Shown: in pieces, positions 34,130 through 45,140 of the stretch
Position numbering within the stretch: position 1 is the first letter of the stretch
How the letters are laid out: the number at the start of each line of letters is the position of its first letter
DNA from: Imbricaverruca yamaguchii
Taxonomy: Eukaryota; Arthropoda; Thecostraca; Neoverrucidae
Length of the DNA: 64,000 bases
Assembly (NCBI GenBank): GCA_034440575.1
Contig: JAOTOL010001323.1
Coordinates: 496,001 to 560,000, forward strand
Direction of reading: 5' to 3'
Program-made: the position numbers and the translations under genes
The notes under the pieces: model-generated
The model's database searches: none
What the model saw: the letters and a program-made list of their open reading frames with translations, nothing else
Told to the model about the DNA's origin: nothing

Positions 34130-36700
34130 TTATCATGTCCGTATTTTACAGTGAAATTGAACGAGCTCAATATCGAAAGGGGCCGAAATGTCTTTAGTGG
34201 TGCTGATCCCATGAGTTGGTGTATGCGTGATGTGCGGAGTTTTAATGCCTGAATACATGGGTGTTGTTTCGTGAGTTGTGTCTTGTAATGGTACCTAAGT
34301 AGTGCCTAAGTACCTAAGTAGTGTTTCTGTGCGTTTGTGCTGTAATTCTGGTATGTGGTTGTATATGTAAAGAGCATGATAAGGTGGGGTGATGTAGGCT
34401 CCTGTGACTATTTGTAAGTATTAACGTTGAAGAGAATCCATAATTTTGAGGTTTTATTTAGCTGCGTTTTCGAAAAGTGTGGATCCGTATTCAATAATTG
34501 GCCGAATGAGCGATTTGCAAAGAATTAGGAATGTGTTTTCGGTCGGATCCCCAGTGTGTGCCAGAAAGTGCTCGTAGTATGTTTATTCTTTTTGAGACGC
34601 GTTTTTGCATGTTTAGGAGGTGTGGCCGAAAAGATAGTCGTGGGTCTAATGAGATACCTATAAATTTTGTTGTGGTGACGAAGGGAATGGATGAGTCGTC
34701 CATTTTTAGGGGTTGTAGATTTTTGTCTATTGTAGCCGAAAATCATGCACTTGGATTTGAGTGGTGCGATGTGAAGGTTTAGTGTGGCAAGTGTGTTGTG
34801 GAGTTCTGCTTGTGCGTGTTGTAATACCGTTAGTGCGTGTGCTGGTGCTTCGGTAGATGTCCATAGTACTATATCGTCGGCGTAGGTTGCAATTTTGGTC
34901 CACAATTTGTCGGTAATGACTGAATTTAGAGCTAAAATGAACAGTAGGGGACTGAGAACAGAGCCTTGCATTAATCCGGTTGTGGGGAACTTGGGGTCTG
35001 AAGTGTGGGGCCAAATTTTGACTCGGAAAGATCTGTTGAGTAAATATAAATGCAGATAGTGTATCAGTCTGCCCTGTATGTCTAGATTGTGTGAGTGTTG
35101 TAGTAGTGCTGTTATGTTGATGGTGTCATAGACTTGTTCTAAATCCAGGAAGATGGCGACCATGGAGAGTTTCCTTGGCGCCACTTCCTGGATGTGTGTG
35201 ATGAGGTAAGTGAGGTTGTCTAGACATGATCGATTAGGAATGAAGCCTGATTGAATAGCAGAGATTAGGTTTTGTGTTTAGATGATCTAGAGAAGACGTT
35301 TTTTTACAAGGCGTTCGAATAATTTGTTGAAGCAGATAGTGAGGGAAACAGGGCGATAGGAAGTGCAGAGAGCTGAGTCCGTGTTTGGTTTAGGTATAGG
35401 TATGAGAAAAGCATGTAACCAGGATTATGGGTATGTATGTGTGGCCGATGCGGTGTTGTAAGTATCGAGTAACGTGTGCAGTGCTAAGGTTGGCAGGTGT
35501 TTGAAGAAGGAATAGTGAATGTTGTCTGATCCTACACTTGTGTTACCTGTCTGTGCGATTGCTAATTGTGGTTCTGTAAGTGTAATTCTAGTGTTGTAAT
35601 GGTGTGTGCGTGAGTGTCTGGTTGGAGTCGTCTGGTGGGGGTTGTGGAAGTGTAGATGATCTGAGATGGTAGTGGTCTGCGAATACGTTTGCCATTGTTT
35701 GCGGGTCTGTTGTGGTCTTGTTGTGTCTAAGTGTGATGGCTTTAATTGTGCGTCTTTGTCGGTGTTATAATATTTTAAAAAGTGTCCATATTTTGCCGAG
35801 AGGTGTAAATCTGCTAACTTTGGTACTAAATGTGTTCCAATAATTTTTTTTTGCGTTTTTAATGATGGTCTTACATTGTGTTCTGAGTTGTTTGTATATT
35901 GTGAGTGTTTCTGGTGTGTGGTGTCTTTCGTATCTGTGTCTTGCATGGTTCCTCGCGTGGATCGCCCGGTGGCATTCGTCACTCCACCAGGGAGCCGCGT
36001 GAGGTTTGTGTTGGCGTCGAAGTTTTGTTTGTGGTATGTGTTGATGTGTTGTGGTGATGAGGATGTCTGCGAATTGTTCTGGTGATAGTTGGGGGTTGTA
36101 GGCTCTTTGGACTGCTAGAGATTCTGAGCAAGGAGTCCAGGAGGCTTTTTTTGAGGTTCCACCGGCCAGGCTGTGGATTGAGAGGGCCAGTGGTCGGGAT
36201 TTTGGTTGAAGGCAATGGTGATGGATGCGTGGTCGCTGAAGTGTGGGTCTGTATCGGCTGTCCAGGATAGGATAAGCGCTAGGCGTGATGATGAGAGGGT
36301 TACGGCTGGGGTTGTCGGGAGGTTGGAGCCAATTGGGACGAGGTAGGTTGGTGTTCAGGTGTTGAGTATTGTTATGCTGTGTTTGGTCGCTAGTGTGATG
36401 AGTGTGCGAGCTCTATTGTCAGGTGCTATTGTGCGTAGGTTCCATAGTGTGTGGTGTGAGTTCAAGTCTCCAGTTAATAGTACTGGGGTGTTAATATGGT
36501 CAAGTGCTTTGTCTAGCTCCGAAAGGGGTTCTGTGTTCCGCGAAGGAGGGTGGGGGTCGTATATGTTAATGAGTGTGTAGGCTGTGTTGTGGAGGTGTAT
36601 TTCTGTTGACAGTATATCTGCTGTGGTGTTGAAGTGTATCAGGCGGTGTGGTGTACAGAGGTGAAAAAACCGGCTACTCGGCCACGAGCGTGGGTGACAG
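34130..36700 (-). pseudogene. Jockey-like LINE ORF2 (endonuclease + reverse transcriptase), broken
   Basis: Minus strand, from 36,700 down. The AP-endonuclease part shows TGDLNSHHTLWN (about 36,440-36,475) and the C-terminal HFSDHASITIA (about 36,218-36,241). The RT begins with NTSVGSDNIHYSFFKHLP, then LIPIPKPNTDSALCTSYRPV at about 35,340-35,405, FLDLEQVYDTI, MQGSVLSPLLFIL and YADDIVLWT (catalytic YADD at about 34,873-34,884). The thumb TKFIGISLDPRLSFRPHL and a VTGAY segment follow to about 34,370 and beyond. In a live element the endonuclease nicks target DNA and the RT copies the RNA from that nick. At least four frame breaks make this copy dead. The start of the endonuclease is missing, and no RNase H domain is evident before the sequence runs into GC-rich DNA near 34,100. 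Confidence 0.8.
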
Positions 36701-36719
36701 ATATATGAAAAATATATCT

Positions 36720-38464
36720 GGTTGTGGTGACAACCTACGGTACCGTATTAACATTGCGTATGGATTGTATTTATCATCAGGCCACTTCTCCTCTTAGCAT
36801 ACCCAGTCAATTTTTTTTTCTAACCATACAGACATATACGTACTCATCTTGTTTCAGTGCATGTATCAGAAGCGTACAGAAACAATTTAGTAGCTATGAT
36901 CGAGGGAACAGGGGGGGGGGGGGGGATGAAAAAACTCTGCCACTCGTGGTAAAGGCCATAGGTTTTAACATTGCCGTGGTAAGCCTGTCGCCTACGAACT
37001 GTCCCGTCGCCGTCCAGAGATTGAGCCCGACGCAACAGTTCCGTTTTCCAGCGCAGTTTGTGGCGTGTGGCACGGCTCACATCACAGGTAACGAGATATG
37101 GCTGACATCACGTGAAAGCTCCAAATGTTGGCTATCCGTCTGGCACAATTTCGTTGCGGTCGGGTCAACGTGTTGCGTGTGCACGTCACAGAGGTCTTGA
37201 GAGAACGGGTGTCCGGTGAATGACCGGTCGCCCATAGGAATAGCATGTAAAACTGAGATTTTGCGTTCGGAAGGCCACTGTCCACTTCTTGAAGCACCCG
37301 TCTCATTGTGGGAGCCGCGCAACGATTTGTTGGCTCCAAAGTGATTTTCAGGGGCCTTTGTACGATGATTGGGCCCCAGCGTCGTTTTCAGGGCCCCGGC
37401 GCGGTTTTTTGTTTGTTCCACAATGTGATTTTTAGTGGGAGAGGGAGAGGGAGGGGGAGGGGAGGGAGAGAGGGAGGGGCTGCCAAACCAGCTCGCATAG
37501 CGCATTTTACAGCGAGAGTACTGGTCAGGACTCAAGAGCCTAGGGCGGATCGAGAAGCTCGGTCTGGATGGTGCCAACTGGGTTGGCAAAAGAGGGAGCA
37601 CCCCGAAAATATTCGTGTTAATAAAGTGATCAAATAACAGCTTGCGATGAAAGAGTTGGCTTCAAATAACATTTTCATCATACAAACCGTGCAGATTTCT
37701 AGAAAGTTAAATCATCCAAGATGTTTTTGGACCGGATATATCGTCAGATATATTGGTGATCCGGAGTGCCTCCATTGCATCTGGCATGAGGAGTATCGCT
37801 ACCACTCGCCGCCCAACTTCAAAATCGTTGTCACGCTACTAGTGGCGAATAATTTTTACACATTAAGAAAACATTGTGTTTTTATAGAGAACAGAAGTTT
37901 GTGTTGTTGTTTTTTGTTTGTGTGCTGTTTTTCAACAACTGTGCGGAGCGCGACCTGATAGCATCGGCCTTTGATGAAGACCACAGCGGGCAAACAAGCT
38001 GGTTACTCGTCCAGAAAGGGGCTTCACATGAATGCACGGCAAATGAGGCATTCACACGAACGGAGCCGCGGCTCAATACATATTCAAATGAGCCGAGCCT
38101 CAGACAAGTCATTTTTTAATTGACCAGCCGGCATATCCCGGGTTTATCTCGACGGCCTGGCTCGACAACAATGCCGGCGTAGCGCTGTCAGCCGTGTACG
38201 GCGCGGCCGACGCGGTCAGCTGCGGGCTGACGGTGGCCGTCAGCCCGCGGCTGACGGTGGCCGTCTGCCGGCGTTTACCGTGCACCAGCTGCGGCGCTGA
38301 CCGCCGGACGTGAGTCACGTCCCACGGTGACCGCCAGTGGGCCTATCTCAGCCGGCGGTGGCGGGTGGGAGCGGGAGGGCTGCGCTTGCCAGTCACGTTG
38401 TCGTCAGACTTGCGGGCATGCTGTTCGTCATGCCCTTTGGCATGGCCATTCTGATTCTGCACAG
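36720..38464. other. Unassigned sequence with homopurine tracts
   Basis: Poly-G run at about 36,910-36,924. Homopurine G-rich tract at 37,436-37,480 (GGGAGAGGGAGAGGGAGGGG and more) able to form a G-quadruplex. 38,190-38,300 is a CpG-rich block with GGCTGACGGTGGCCGTC repeated. No gene recognised. Confidence 0.4.
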
Positions 38465-39530
38465 CATGTCACCAACCACGTCACGTCACCCACCACGTCA
38501 CGACACACACCACGTCACGTCACCAACCACGTCACGTCACCCACCACGTCACGTCACCCACCACGTCACGTCACCAACCACGTCACGCCACACGTCACGT
38601 CACGTCACACCACACGTCACGTCACGTCACACACCACGTCACGTCACCAACCACGTCACGTCACCCACCACGTCACGTCACCAACCACGTCATGTCACCA
38701 ACCACGTCACGTCACCCACCACGTCACGTCACCCACCACGTCACGTCACCAACCACGTCACGCCACCCGCCACGTCACGTCACACACCACGTCACGTCAC
38801 CAACCACGTCACGTCACCCACCACGTCACGTCACCACGTCACGTCACCAACCACGTCACGTCACCAACGACGTCACGCCACTCACCATGTCACGTCACTC
38901 GACACGTCACGTCACTTGACACGCCACGTTAGTCATCATGTCACGTCACTCACCACGTCACGTCACACACCACGCCACGTCACTCACCACGTCATGGAAC
39001 TCATCATGTCACAATATTCATCACATCACGCCACCCATCACGTCACGTCACTCACCATGTCACGCCATCCGTCACGTCACGCCACGCGACACGTCACATC
39101 ACCCACCACGTCACGTCACCAACCACGTCACGTCACCCACCATCCCACGTCACTCACCATGTCACGTCACTCACCATGTCACGTCACTCATCATGTCACG
39201 TCATTCATCATGTCACGTCACCCACCACGCCACGTCATACATTACGTCACGTCACGTACTACGCGACGTCACGTACCACGACACGTCACGTCACACGCCA
39301 CGTCACGTCACGTCACCAATCACGTTATGCCAATCGTCACGTCATTGCATTCACCACGTCACGCCATTCATCACATAACTTCATCAATCACTCACAACGT
39401 CACGTTACTCACAACGTCGCGTAGCTCACCACACCACGTCACTCACCACGTCACGTCACTAATCGCATCACAACATTCACCACGTCGCGCCATTGATCGC
39501 ATAGCTTCATCACGCACGGGACGTCCCTCA
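38465..39530. repeat. CACGTCAC-type satellite, 13-17-bp units
   Basis: Units of the form ACCACGTCACGTCACCA (17 bp) or ACCACGTCACGTCACCC, regular to about 38,870, then decaying to CACTCACCATGTCACGT and similar. On the minus strand nearly every unit shows TGACGTGA or TGACGTGG, one change from the CRE consensus TGACGTCA and sharing the ACGT core of bZIP sites. Frames 38,327-38,932 and 38,337-39,893 plus are repeat artefacts. Confidence 0.93.
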
Positions 39531-39543
39531 CCAGGTCACGTCA

Positions 39544-39705
39544 CTCACTGCGCCAGGTCACTCGCAGCGTCACGTCATGAGTGGCGTGACCTCACTACGT
39601 CAGGTCAATCGCAACGCTACGTCACTCACTGCGCCAGGTCACTCGCAGCGTCACGTCATGAGTGGCGTGGCCTCACTACGTCAGGTCAAGGGCAACGCTA
39701 CGTCA
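39544..39705. repeat. 81-bp tandem duplication
   Basis: Two 81-bp units (39,544-39,624; 39,625-39,705) starting CTCACTGCGCCAGGTCACTC, differing at only three or four positions. They appear to be a recent duplication in the decayed tail of the CACGTCAC array. Confidence 0.9.
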
Positions 39706-40445
39706 CTCATTACGTCGGTAAATCACGTCACGCCACTTACCGCGTGACGTCATTTACCGCACCACTTTGGCTTTCTTCCCATCAACATAAAATAGCACAA
39801 GTTTGTTGGGGCTCAAATCAGCATGGGGGCAAGATCAGCATTGGTGGGGCCGTGGCCCCCACAAAGGGATACAAATCGACGTCGTGCATGTGAACTTTGG
39901 CTGCCCTCGCCCATGTTATGTTGCAATACTCAAGCACTTGCCGAACGTAAGTGTGGACGACGCCTGGCAGACGGCTGGTTCAAACATTCTCCAGGTTCAA
40001 CTTCTTGGAGTCACCCAATTGAAAGGACGGGGCTCTGCTGGCGTATTCACGATTTTGTCGATGTGGGGGCTGGAAATGAATTTTGATCTAAGGTGACACC
40101 CAAGTCCCGAATGGTATTCACATGCTGGAGGGTAATTCGCTGGCGTAGTTAGTTTCAATGGAAAACTTGTTCAGGATCATCCGGCACGATTTGTACTTGT
40201 TAGTGCTCAAAGTTCGCTTCCAATTTTGGGATCATCTGCTCCGCTTTTGCAAATCTTCTATTACTTGGTCCATGATATCAACCGCAAAATATATGTTCTC
40301 ATGGCATTATAACTGCACTGATTCAAAACTTTGAGTCCAGTAGCTGTCTTTTCGTGGGCAGCCAACGAGCACATTCTCAAACCGTTTTTTTCCACTGTGC
40401 AAGAGGACCTCATTGGCTGCACGGGTGAATTTGTGATACATTTTG

Positions 40446-40626
40446 TTTGTTTGTTTATTGATTGGTTCACGACACACTTTATGCACATTCACGGCTAATG
40501 GCGCCGCCCACACTGTTTCGCCGGTGGGCCGCGGGATTGGGAAATGTCCTGAGTGGCGCTAGAGTCGAACACGGGACCTTTGGTACCCATAGCCCGACAC
40601 CTTAACCATTCGGCCATCCCCGCCCC
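40446..40626 (-). mobile_element. Full-length tRNA-derived SINE with 13-bp TSD
   Basis: Minus strand: a class II (Ser/Leu-like) tRNA head with A box GATGGCCGAATGGTTAAGG and B box GTGTTCGACTC. The body contains CGGCGAAACAGTGTGGGC and AGCCGTGAATGTGCATAAAG, and a tail (AATAAACAAACAAAC) ends it. A perfect 13-bp duplication GTGATACATTTTG flanks it at 40,433-40,445 and 40,627-40,639. It interrupts the CR1-like RT right after the FAGD motif, so it inserted after that LINE. Confidence 0.88.
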
Positions 40627-41867
40627 GTGATACATTTTGACATCACCGGCGAACATCAGACAGATTTGGTCCGGAGCAAACCACTGTTCAGTCTGGGCAC
40701 CTTCCGTTCACAATCACTCGCCGCTGTCTCCTGTGTGGATCGGGCGAGAGCCGCAGAACGAGAACTGGATAAGACGAGAACTTGGTAAGACGAGAACCAC
40801 GTCGATGCTGACCCGGCTACGTGATATCAATTATGAAACTCTTGTAATTTGACGGAGCGATTTATGCTACCAGATGCCGGGGAATAGAGTGCAGATGCAA
40901 TCTGTTTGCTTGCTTGTAGAAATGGAGTCGCATGCTGTGCTTCGAGGTGTTGCCAGATTGGTAGCACAGGATCGCTACGCGATGAAACCCTACTCTGTGG
41001 TCTGACATAACGAACCACCATGACCCAGGAGGTTCGTGGGCAACTATTCTTTCCAGGAACTAGTTCCGGATAATGGAATCAGGGACTTGTTGGATCTTAA
41101 CGCTTCCTTCGTTGTGAACAAGGACCACGTTCGACCATTCGGGGACGAAAGTGGTCACCTTTCGGGGAAGGTGACCTGTGGTCACTTTTCGGTCACCTTT
41201 CGGGTTCACCTTTCGGGGAGGCTACCTGGTTTCAATGAAATGTCACACAAGATGCATAACAAATGGAATAGCTAACTCATCCCAGCATTCATGAATTATT
41301 CGTGCACTGATGGCATCGGGGCCACATTGCTTATTTACAGGAATGTCATGCAGGATTGTGTGAACAGCGTCGACCCTGCTCCGAATTCTTGCTAGTGGTG
41401 GCAAATCGTGCACTATGAGGCGTCCAATAAGTCTGCCACGTGTGGCTCAGTGAACTTTGTTACAAACGTGCTGTTCAGAGTATTGGTTTGCTCACTGTCA
41501 TCGACAGCATTGATATCACTGTCCACTAATACTGACAGCTTCTATATGCCTTTTATGTTTTGTAAAACGAAGCCCCCAAAACGCTTCGGTTTTGTTCTGA
41601 ACTCGTATGCTAGTCCATTTCAATAATCGCTAAGCTTGGTGTTGGACAGATTCTTGAACTTGCCCTTCTTGCCATGGTGGTAAGCGACAGCTGGCTAACA
41701 TGTGTTGCGTTTCATTCTCATATCAGCTGTTTCTTCCTTCCTCAATGGAAGTACGTTACTTAGCTCTCAGTCGTATCGGGAAGGAAAATTACGATTAATT
41801 CAGACAAGACGGATACAACTACTTGTGACCACTCCCAATAGACAGTAAAGTTGTTAACTGCGTTGCC

Positions 41868-41929
41868 TTGGGCGCTGTATAACCACTGCAGTTGATGCGC
41901 CCTAAAACCCAAATAACTAACTAACTAAC
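41868..41929 (+). mobile_element. Ultra-short hairpin element, 62 bp, perfect 13-bp TSD
   Basis: Plus strand: TTGGGCGCTGTATAACCACT, then GCAGTTGATGCGCCC, CTAAAACCCAAATAAC and a (TAAC)n tail. Flanked by a perfect 13-bp duplication TAACTGCGTTGCC at 41,855-41,867 and 41,930-41,942. Inserted in the CR1-like LINE between endonuclease and RT. The clearest example of the tail (TAAC)n, which sets the sense orientation for the family. Confidence 0.85.
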
Positions 41930-42263
41930 TAACTGCGTTGCCAACGTTCATCTCGTCCAAAATATAGACTAGGGTAGCGGTGGCAATGACAGTCTCAGGT
42001 CAGTAAAGTCCGCTTCCCTGCAATCAAAAGCGGTGGCCCCAGCGACCAACGGCACGTAGCCCTGTACCGTCCCCACAGCGCACACCGCCTCATCGTGGCA
42101 GAGCTCGAAGGTGCCCTCACGTACCGTGACGTCCATATGGAACTGAGTGGACCGGACGAGGTCCAGAGTATTCCCACCACGCGTGGGGTGGCCCACATGC
42201 TGTCGCAATCCAGCCAGAGAGCAGACGCCGTCGTCCGCTGCAGAATTCGCCCGTCCGGTGAGT

Positions 42264-42400
42264 CACAACCGGTGGTAACGGAAAACATCACAACTGGTGG
42301 TAACGAAAAACGTCACAACTGGTGGTAACGAAAAACGTCACAACTGGTGGTGACAGAAAACGTCACAGCTGGTGGTAACAGAAAACGTCACAACTGGTGG
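42264..42400. repeat. 25-bp minisatellite, ~5.5 copies
   Basis: Unit CACAACTGGTGGTAACGAAA plus AACGT, with AACAGAAAACGT variants. Confidence 0.93.
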
Positions 42401-42999
42401 TATGTGACGAACTGTCAAAGTAGACAACTTCCGGAACGCATGTTCTCAGGAAAAGCTAATGTGTGAAACAAACTCAAGACAAATGTTTTGTGTCCTTACC
42501 AATACAATTTTTTGGTTTTAAGATTAAAAAAAAGAGAAACAGACGACAATGTCAAAACGGCACCGTCAACTTGGTTACATTGAAAACGGAATTGCTTTGC
42601 AGAATCTTCCTTGAAAACCCTGAGCTTGCCATTTACACTCAGCAGGAGTTCAAATTTGAGCCCCCGGAGAGTTCGTGCCACGTGGGCTGTTGGTATGCCC
42701 TGGTTTGTTATTAGCATCAAACGTTATATACAGCATGATTCGCTATTTTATTCGTTCCAGTTTATTAATCAAATAGATGCACTAGACGCAAAATTACACA
42801 TAAATCCTCTTCAAAATGACATTTATCAAGACCCAGGTTCTTTGACCTGATATTACCTCTCTATTTGTGCCACGTCACTATTTGTCTATTCATTCACTTT
42901 CAGGAGAAATGAACTGACGTGTGCTAGTGTAAAATGATCTTAGACCATAACAACAATGTGTCTCAGCTAGAAACGGGGCCATCAGAATGTTGTGAATCA

Positions 43000-43375
43000 C
43001 TAATAGGATTGTGAGATATATGAGCGAGGAAGTCATGAAAAAGCTGCACTTAGCCTGTGTGAGATGCCGGCTGGAACATTCTGTATACACAAGGAGCACA
43101 TAATGGTAACAAAATATAGATACGCTAGAAAGAATCCAATACTGTGCCACTATATCCATCCGTGGACTAGGTAATTGTGAATATGATGAAATACTTGTCA
43201 CTAGGTATGTACTCACTAAAGTACAGGAGCTTAAGGGATGATATGATTAAAATGCATAAAGCCGTTAATGGCCTAGATATGGTCAATCTGAATGGCGTTC
43301 TCATATTTAGAGCATCACATAAGGGTCATTGATTCAGGTTAGACAAGTCAAGGTGTAGGACTCTTCATAGCTAAC
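43000..43375 (+). pseudogene. CR1/L2-like LINE RT C-terminal fragment
   Basis: Plus strand. In order: NRIVRYMSEEVMKKLHLACV with RCRLEHSVYTRST, then DTLERIQYCATISIRGLGNC, EYDEILVTRYVLTKVQELKG, DMIKMHKAVNGLD and finally SHKGH with FRLDKSRCRTL. This is the post-catalytic thumb and C-terminal end typical of non-LTR RTs (LERVQRRAT, RGDMIxxYK and TRGHS..L.K.RCR motifs). Several stops and shifts break it. The upstream RT is absent. 3' boundary about 43,375, just before a 15-bp tandem duplication (AACAGGTATTCAGCC twice). Confidence 0.65.
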
Positions 43376-43399
43376 AGGTATTCAGCCAACAGGTATTCA

Positions 43400-44754
43400 G
43401 CCAGAAAGTGGTGTCATCGGGAAGCGCTCGACGAGTAGGGTTCTGGTCCTCCCTCCAAAACATCTTCCCCCAGAAGTGGCGTCACCAGGGGTTAGATTTT
43501 CACGACTTTTCACGACTTACACTATGTTTTTGGCTCTGGGGAGTTCATTTTTGGGGTATATGAAAATAACAAAATGTATTTGGAATGAGAAAAGGACAAC
43601 GAAATCCACCAGGGCTATACTTTTTTTTGGGGCCCACCAAAAATAAAAACATTTCTAAACTCCAAAATTTTGAGTTTTCAAGTTTTCTTTGATTTTCCTT
43701 TTCCAATGAGTAGAGAATACCGAGAAACGTTGTTGGAAGTCAACTTGCCCGAATACAAATTCTTACTTTACCCAGAATCCTCTATTTGAACTGCAATTTG
43801 GCAAATACGCAATATATATATGTAGTCAAAAACGAAAAAGAGAACATTTCCACTCGTACGTTTTATTGCATACCTAAAGGTTATCAAACGCTAAAAGTTT
43901 CATTAAAATATCTGTATCCGTTAAAGTGTGACGACTGGTTGAACTTTTGTGTAGGTGACCTCACTTGACCTTGACTAACTCCTTGACCCTAGATGACCTG
44001 ACTTCAAAATTTTGAATCAGCATGCCAAATTGATGTTGGAAAGGGTATGCGAAATTTAGACGCGCTGCTGCGCGCCGTTCGTCCACTATCCACGAAAAAA
44101 CCTGAAGGTGGGGGGGGGAGAGGGGGTTGAAGAACCCCCGAGACGGGACGGGTTAGGTCTGAACACTTCATAAAGTTATGCCTCACGACTCATCAGTTAA
44201 CTTTGGATCTACTATGGCTCTACTTTCTACAGTAAAATAGTTCGTGACAGATAATTCAACATACATCTAAAACCAGATTGAAACAAGGGCGTGACTTGCA
44301 TTTGACCTGGACTAACCCTCAGAGCTAATTATACCGGTACTGAATGCTGGACACACGATGCGCCTATCAATTAGAGAAAGGTCTCCCAAATTTCAAAGCA
44401 ATATATTGAACGGAATAAGGGTTATCCTCCACATAGCTCAGCGCACCGCATAGTCTGATTGACCCCGAAGAGTGGCGGCTCAGATGCGGTGCACTAAGGT
44501 CTCTCCACATCGTTTTGTCAGCGAGGGGAAACTGGACCCGCTGGGACCTTGCTCCCACCCCGTCCACTCACACGGTACCCCAATCCGCCAACCCCGACGA
44601 CGACCTCCTGCTACGACCATCCCACTGATAGGCTACAACGGCCCGTTGCAATTGACTTCAATGGGGTCAATTCCCATCCTGCCGAGCTCCTTCCTCCCGT
44701 AGTGTATAAACAAGGGGAAATGCAACTTAGCAGGGGGCCACGGTCACAGGTGAT
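43400..44754. other. Unassigned sequence, TGACC/AGGTCA-rich in part
   Basis: 43,940-44,000 has several TGACCT/TTGACC words like those at 4.1-4.4 kb and 61.3 kb and probably belongs to a dispersed repeat. No gene is recognised. Confidence 0.35.
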
Positions 44755-45140
44755 GGTGAGGGGTCACGGCCCGCAGGTGAGGGGTCACGGCCCGCTGGTG
44801 AGGGGTCACGGCCCGCTGGTGAGGGGTCACGGCCCGCTGGTGAGGGGTCACGGCCCGCTGGTGAGGGGTCACGGCCCGCAGGTGAGGGGTCACGGCCCGC
44901 AGGTGAGGGGTCACGGCCCGCTGGTGAGGGGTCACGGCCGCAGGTGAGGGGCAGGTGGGGGTCACGGCCCGCAGGTGAGGGGTCACGGCCCGCAGGTGAG
45001 GGGTCACGGCCCGCAGGTGAGGGGTCACGGCCCGCAGGTGAGGGGTCACGGCCCGCAGGTGAGGGGTCACGGCCCGCTGGTGAGGGGTCACGGCCCGCAG
45101 GTGAGGGGTCACGGCCCGCTGGTGAGGGGTCACGACTCGC
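44755..45140. repeat. 21-bp minisatellite, ~18 copies
   Basis: Unit GGTGAGGGGTCACGGCCCGC plus T or A; the T/A terminal base comes in runs. One shortened, disrupted unit lies near 44,935-44,960. Confidence 0.96.

Larger units (their letters stand above)
39850..42245 (-). pseudogene. CR1-like LINE ORF2 remnant with nested insertions
   Basis: Minus strand, from high to low coordinate. End of the endonuclease: GLRQHVGHPTRGGNTLDLV and the SDH-equivalent FELCHDEAV, then the ADFTDLRLSL linker (42,245-41,965). Next VDSDINAVDDSEQTNTLNST with FVTKFTEPH (about 41,440-41,540), the segment before the RT fingers in CR1-type proteins. RT fingers: VDAVHTILHDIPVNKQCGPD with AISARIIHECWDELA (about 41,250-41,420). 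RT palm: CLMFAGDVKMYH near 40,640-40,680, the catalytic FADD with its first Asp changed to Gly. Thumb: IRDLGVTLDQNS (about 40,080-40,110) and VRQVLEYCNITWA (about 39,905-39,945). The fingers-to-palm interval has no clear motifs and a GGTCACCTTTCGGGG minisatellite at 41,148-41,222. A SINE (40,446-40,626) and an ultra-short element (41,868-41,929) are inserted. Many stops and the active-site change make it dead. Confidence 0.72.

Noticed and set aside
32712..36700. Twin-primed 5' inversion of a single LINE
   Set aside because: In twin priming the inverted segment is the 5' part and lies before the sense 3' part; here ORF1 is in sense and precedes an inverted ORF2, with the 3' sides facing.
38327..39893. 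518-codon Ser/Thr/His-rich frame
   Set aside because: Entirely the CACGTCAC-type satellite; no non-repeat coding part.
40546..40626. Functional tRNA-Ser/Leu gene
   Set aside because: A/B boxes are present but the sequence continues into a shared body and tail and is flanked by a target duplication, so it is a SINE.
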